This document shows positions 61,923-64,000 of a DNA stretch of 64,000 bases, in pieces. The notes below the pieces were generated by a model. It was not told the origin of the DNA. It saw nothing but the letters and a program-made list of their open reading frames with translations, and did not search any database. Positions within the stretch are counted from its first letter, which is position 1; each line of letters begins with the position of its first letter. The position numbers and the translations under genes were made by a program. This DNA comes from Acanthamoeba sp. SK_2022b (Eukaryota > Discosea > Longamoebia > Acanthamoebidae): contig JANDJZ010000139.1 of the NCBI GenBank assembly GCA_027943245.1, positions 1 through 64,000 of the forward strand, given 5' to 3'.

Positions 61923-63054
61923 TTAGGTGTTGGGCGGAAAGAGGCGCCAGAACTTCTCGATCACGGTGCCGTCCTTCTTCGTGAGCACACCGCCAAACGG
62001 GCAGTTGAACTTCCACACACCCTGTTCAGCAACACAACACGGGCAGGGTGAGGAGTGGCGCATGTTGGTCGACCACACGCGCAAATGAATCGACAGATGG
62101 CTTGGGCGCGTGGGTTTGCAGACCTGGTACATCTCGCCGTCGTTCTTGACGAGCTTGCCCCAGCCGTCCCGCATTCCGTTGCGCCATTGGCCCGTATACA
62201 CGCCGCCCATCATCGTGCTGTACGTGTACGTGCCCTCGCCGTGCCTCTTCCCGTCCTGCATACCACAAATCGTCAGCCGCTACACACAACTCGTACACAC
62301 ACCACTCTCTCTCTCTCTCCCCCCCCCTCTCGTACACACTAACCAAACGAAAGAATAGGCGCACCTTGTACTCGCCCACGTAGACCGACCCGTCGGGCCA
62401 GCAGAAGGTGCCCTTGCCCGACATCTTTCCGTCCTTGTACTCTCCCTCGTATCTGCGCCAGTTATTAAAAAACATAAATATAATAATATAAAAGCATAAA
62501 GAAATAAAATAATAAAATAATAAATAAATGTAAGGTGGAGAGGGAGAGAGACCTGCGCCCGTCGGGCCAGACCACGCTGCCAAACCCCTCGCGCTTGCCC
62601 TCCTTCCACTGGCCCTCGTACTTGGTCCCGTCGGCCCAGATATAGATGCCCTCCCCGTGTCGCTGGTCCTCCTTCCAGTTGCCCGCGTAGAGATCGCCCC
62701 CGTTCTTGGCGTAGTTGATCGGCCACCGGAAGATGCCAAAGCCCGAGCGCATGTCGTTCTCCCACTCGCCGTCGTATCGCCTGCCGTCCTGCATGAGCCC
62801 CGTCCCTGTCACAATTGGGCGTGTCGTGCCGTGTCGGTAAGAGAGAGTGAACAACAGGCAAGAGGGGGGAGAGGGGGGAGAGAGAGAAGGCCTACCGACG
62901 CCGTGGCGTTTGTTGTCCTTCCACTCGCCCTCGTACATGTCGCCGTGCTCGCTGCCGCACGACCCCTTCCCGTTCTTCACGTCGCCTGCCCGGAACACGC
63001 GCTGTCGACGTCGAGTGGAGGAGGGGGAGAATCGCGTCAGGCCATCTCACAAGC

Positions 63055-63119
<65 letters not shown>

Positions 63120-63304
63120 TGTGTGCGATGTGGTGAGCGCAAGGAGGAGCACCTTCTTGCACTCAAAGAGCCATTTGAATGACTTGTGGCTGGGCTTCTG
63201 CATGTACACGCCTTCGATGTCCCACGTCCTCTCCACGATGTTCTTCCACAGATGTGCGTCGTTGGACAGCGCGGAGAACATCGAGCACACCTGCGCGGGC
63301 ATTC

Positions 63305-63362
<58 letters not shown>

Positions 63363-64000
63363 GAGTTTCGCGATAACGATCAGAGCGAGAGAGAGAGAGA
63401 GAGAGCGAGCGAGACAATGCGCCGTACGTCGGCGCTGAGCAGGAGGTCCTTGCCGTCGAGGTAGCCAAAGATGTGCAGAACGAGCTCCATGGGCAACACG
63501 CCAAAGTAGCCGAGGTTGGTCTGCACGGGCCGGTCCAAGTGCTGCGTGCATATGAGATGAGAGATGAGATGAAATGAGAGATTGCGTAATGGGTGAGTGG
63601 CCCGTTCATGCGATCGCGCCACAGTACCAGCACGAATTCGAGGTATCGTCGTCGGCCGAGGATCTGGTCGTTGAGCTCGGTCACGCTGCGGTCGATGCCC
63701 GTCGTCAGCTTGCCCAGGTCGAGGTTGTAGTGGAACCGATGATTGCGCAGCGAGCGACCCACGTCCTGCATGCTCCTGTTGTTATGAAGTTGTGTTGTGT
63801 TGTGTGGTTGATGACGACGACGACGACGACGACGAATGACGATGATTGGGTTAGTTGAGTGCGCGCGAGCTATTAGAGAGACGACGAGTCGAACCGTTGG
63901 AGGCCTGCGAGCGGCTCGATGAGGTTGTGGAGGGAGACGACGTTGGCCCTCATCTCGTCCCTCGTCATCCCCTCCCTACGCGCACTGCAGGCCCTGGCGG
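61923..64000 (-). CDS. F-box / MORN-repeat protein (5' end outside window)
   Basis: A minus-strand gene open at the right edge. The N-terminal part seen is helical (RANVVSLHNLIEPLAG, then NHRFHYNLDLGKLTTGI, then LNDQILGRRRYLEFVLVLW). An F-box follows: LGYFGVLPMELVLHIFGYLD, GKDLLLSADV, then LSNDAHLWKNIVERTWDI. Next are about seven MORN repeats, for example MYEGEWKDNKRHGV, RRYDGEWENDMRSGFG, LYAGNWKEDQRHGEG, KYEGQWKEGKREGFG, RYEGEYKDGKMSGKG, VYVGEYK-DGKRHGEG and VYTGQWRNGMRDGWG. It ends EKFWRLFPPNT with TAA at 61923-61925. MORN repeats bind lipids or form extended rods. The F-box suggests an SCF ubiquitin-ligase subunit. It is in the same orientation as the Kelch/F-box/Rac gene, 350 bp upstream of it. 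Two introns carry CA/GT microsatellites. Confidence 0.85.
63057..63118. repeat. (GT)n microsatellite in an intron
   Basis: About 60 bp of GT repeats in an intron of the F-box/MORN gene. Confidence 0.95.
63307..63360. repeat. (CA)n microsatellite in an intron
   Basis: About 54 bp of CA repeats in the intron that splits the F-box region of the F-box/MORN gene. Confidence 0.95.

Overview
This is nuclear DNA of a free-living amoebozoan, most likely Acanthamoeba or a close relative. Genes are GC-rich and split by many short GT-AG introns of about 60-150 bp. The content is typical of that group: Sel1-kinase and Kelch proteins, a Rac/Ras set, a TMEM144-type transporter, a lone homeodomain protein, Pro/Ser/Thr-stalked surface proteins, an M11 metalloprotease and MORN and ArfGAP proteins. 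Gene models were built by hand by joining exons across splice sites in phase. The species call is an inference from style and content, not a database match.

Layout. 1-7.5 kb: a Sel1-repeat/kinase fusion (open at the left edge), an ABCG half-transporter, a PB1 protein and a probable 2OG-Fe(II) oxygenase. 7.5-12.6 kb: a lower-GC, gene-poor island with a 2.7 kb long inverted repeat and a decayed Ty1/copia RT fragment. 12.6-15 kb: two divergent short-chain dehydrogenases (SDRs). 15-17.3 kb: another repeat island with a copia RNase H remnant. 17.4-28 kb: a Ras/Rap GTPase, a putative transcription factor, eIF3f and an acidic zinc-ligand protein. 28-30.5 kb: repeat island. 30.5-35.7 kb: secreted beta-helix/M11 protease. 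36-41 kb: a third SDR, a small HSP and TMEM144. 42-49.2 kb: a membrane-anchored surface protein, a tiny PET117-like protein, an atypical CMGC kinase and NAA10. 49.4-54.2 kb: three tRNA genes around a multi-PH ArfGAP. 55.5-57.7 kb: homeodomain protein. 57.8-64 kb: two large F-box proteins, one a Kelch/F-box/Rac fusion and one an F-box/MORN protein running off the right edge.

The most striking item is the gene at 57793-61572. Fourteen exons join in phase into a 786-residue chain: a six-blade Kelch propeller, an F-box, then a complete Rac-type GTPase with a CAAX end. The switch II glutamine is replaced by proline. This suggests an SCF ubiquitin-ligase receptor tethered to its own, probably atypical, Rho switch. 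It lies next to a second F-box protein on the same strand. Other points of interest are the Sel1-kinase fusion with an HRD-x-SARN catalytic loop, the long inverted repeat and its dispersed end motif, two likely GC-AG introns, and long microsatellites that almost all fall inside introns.
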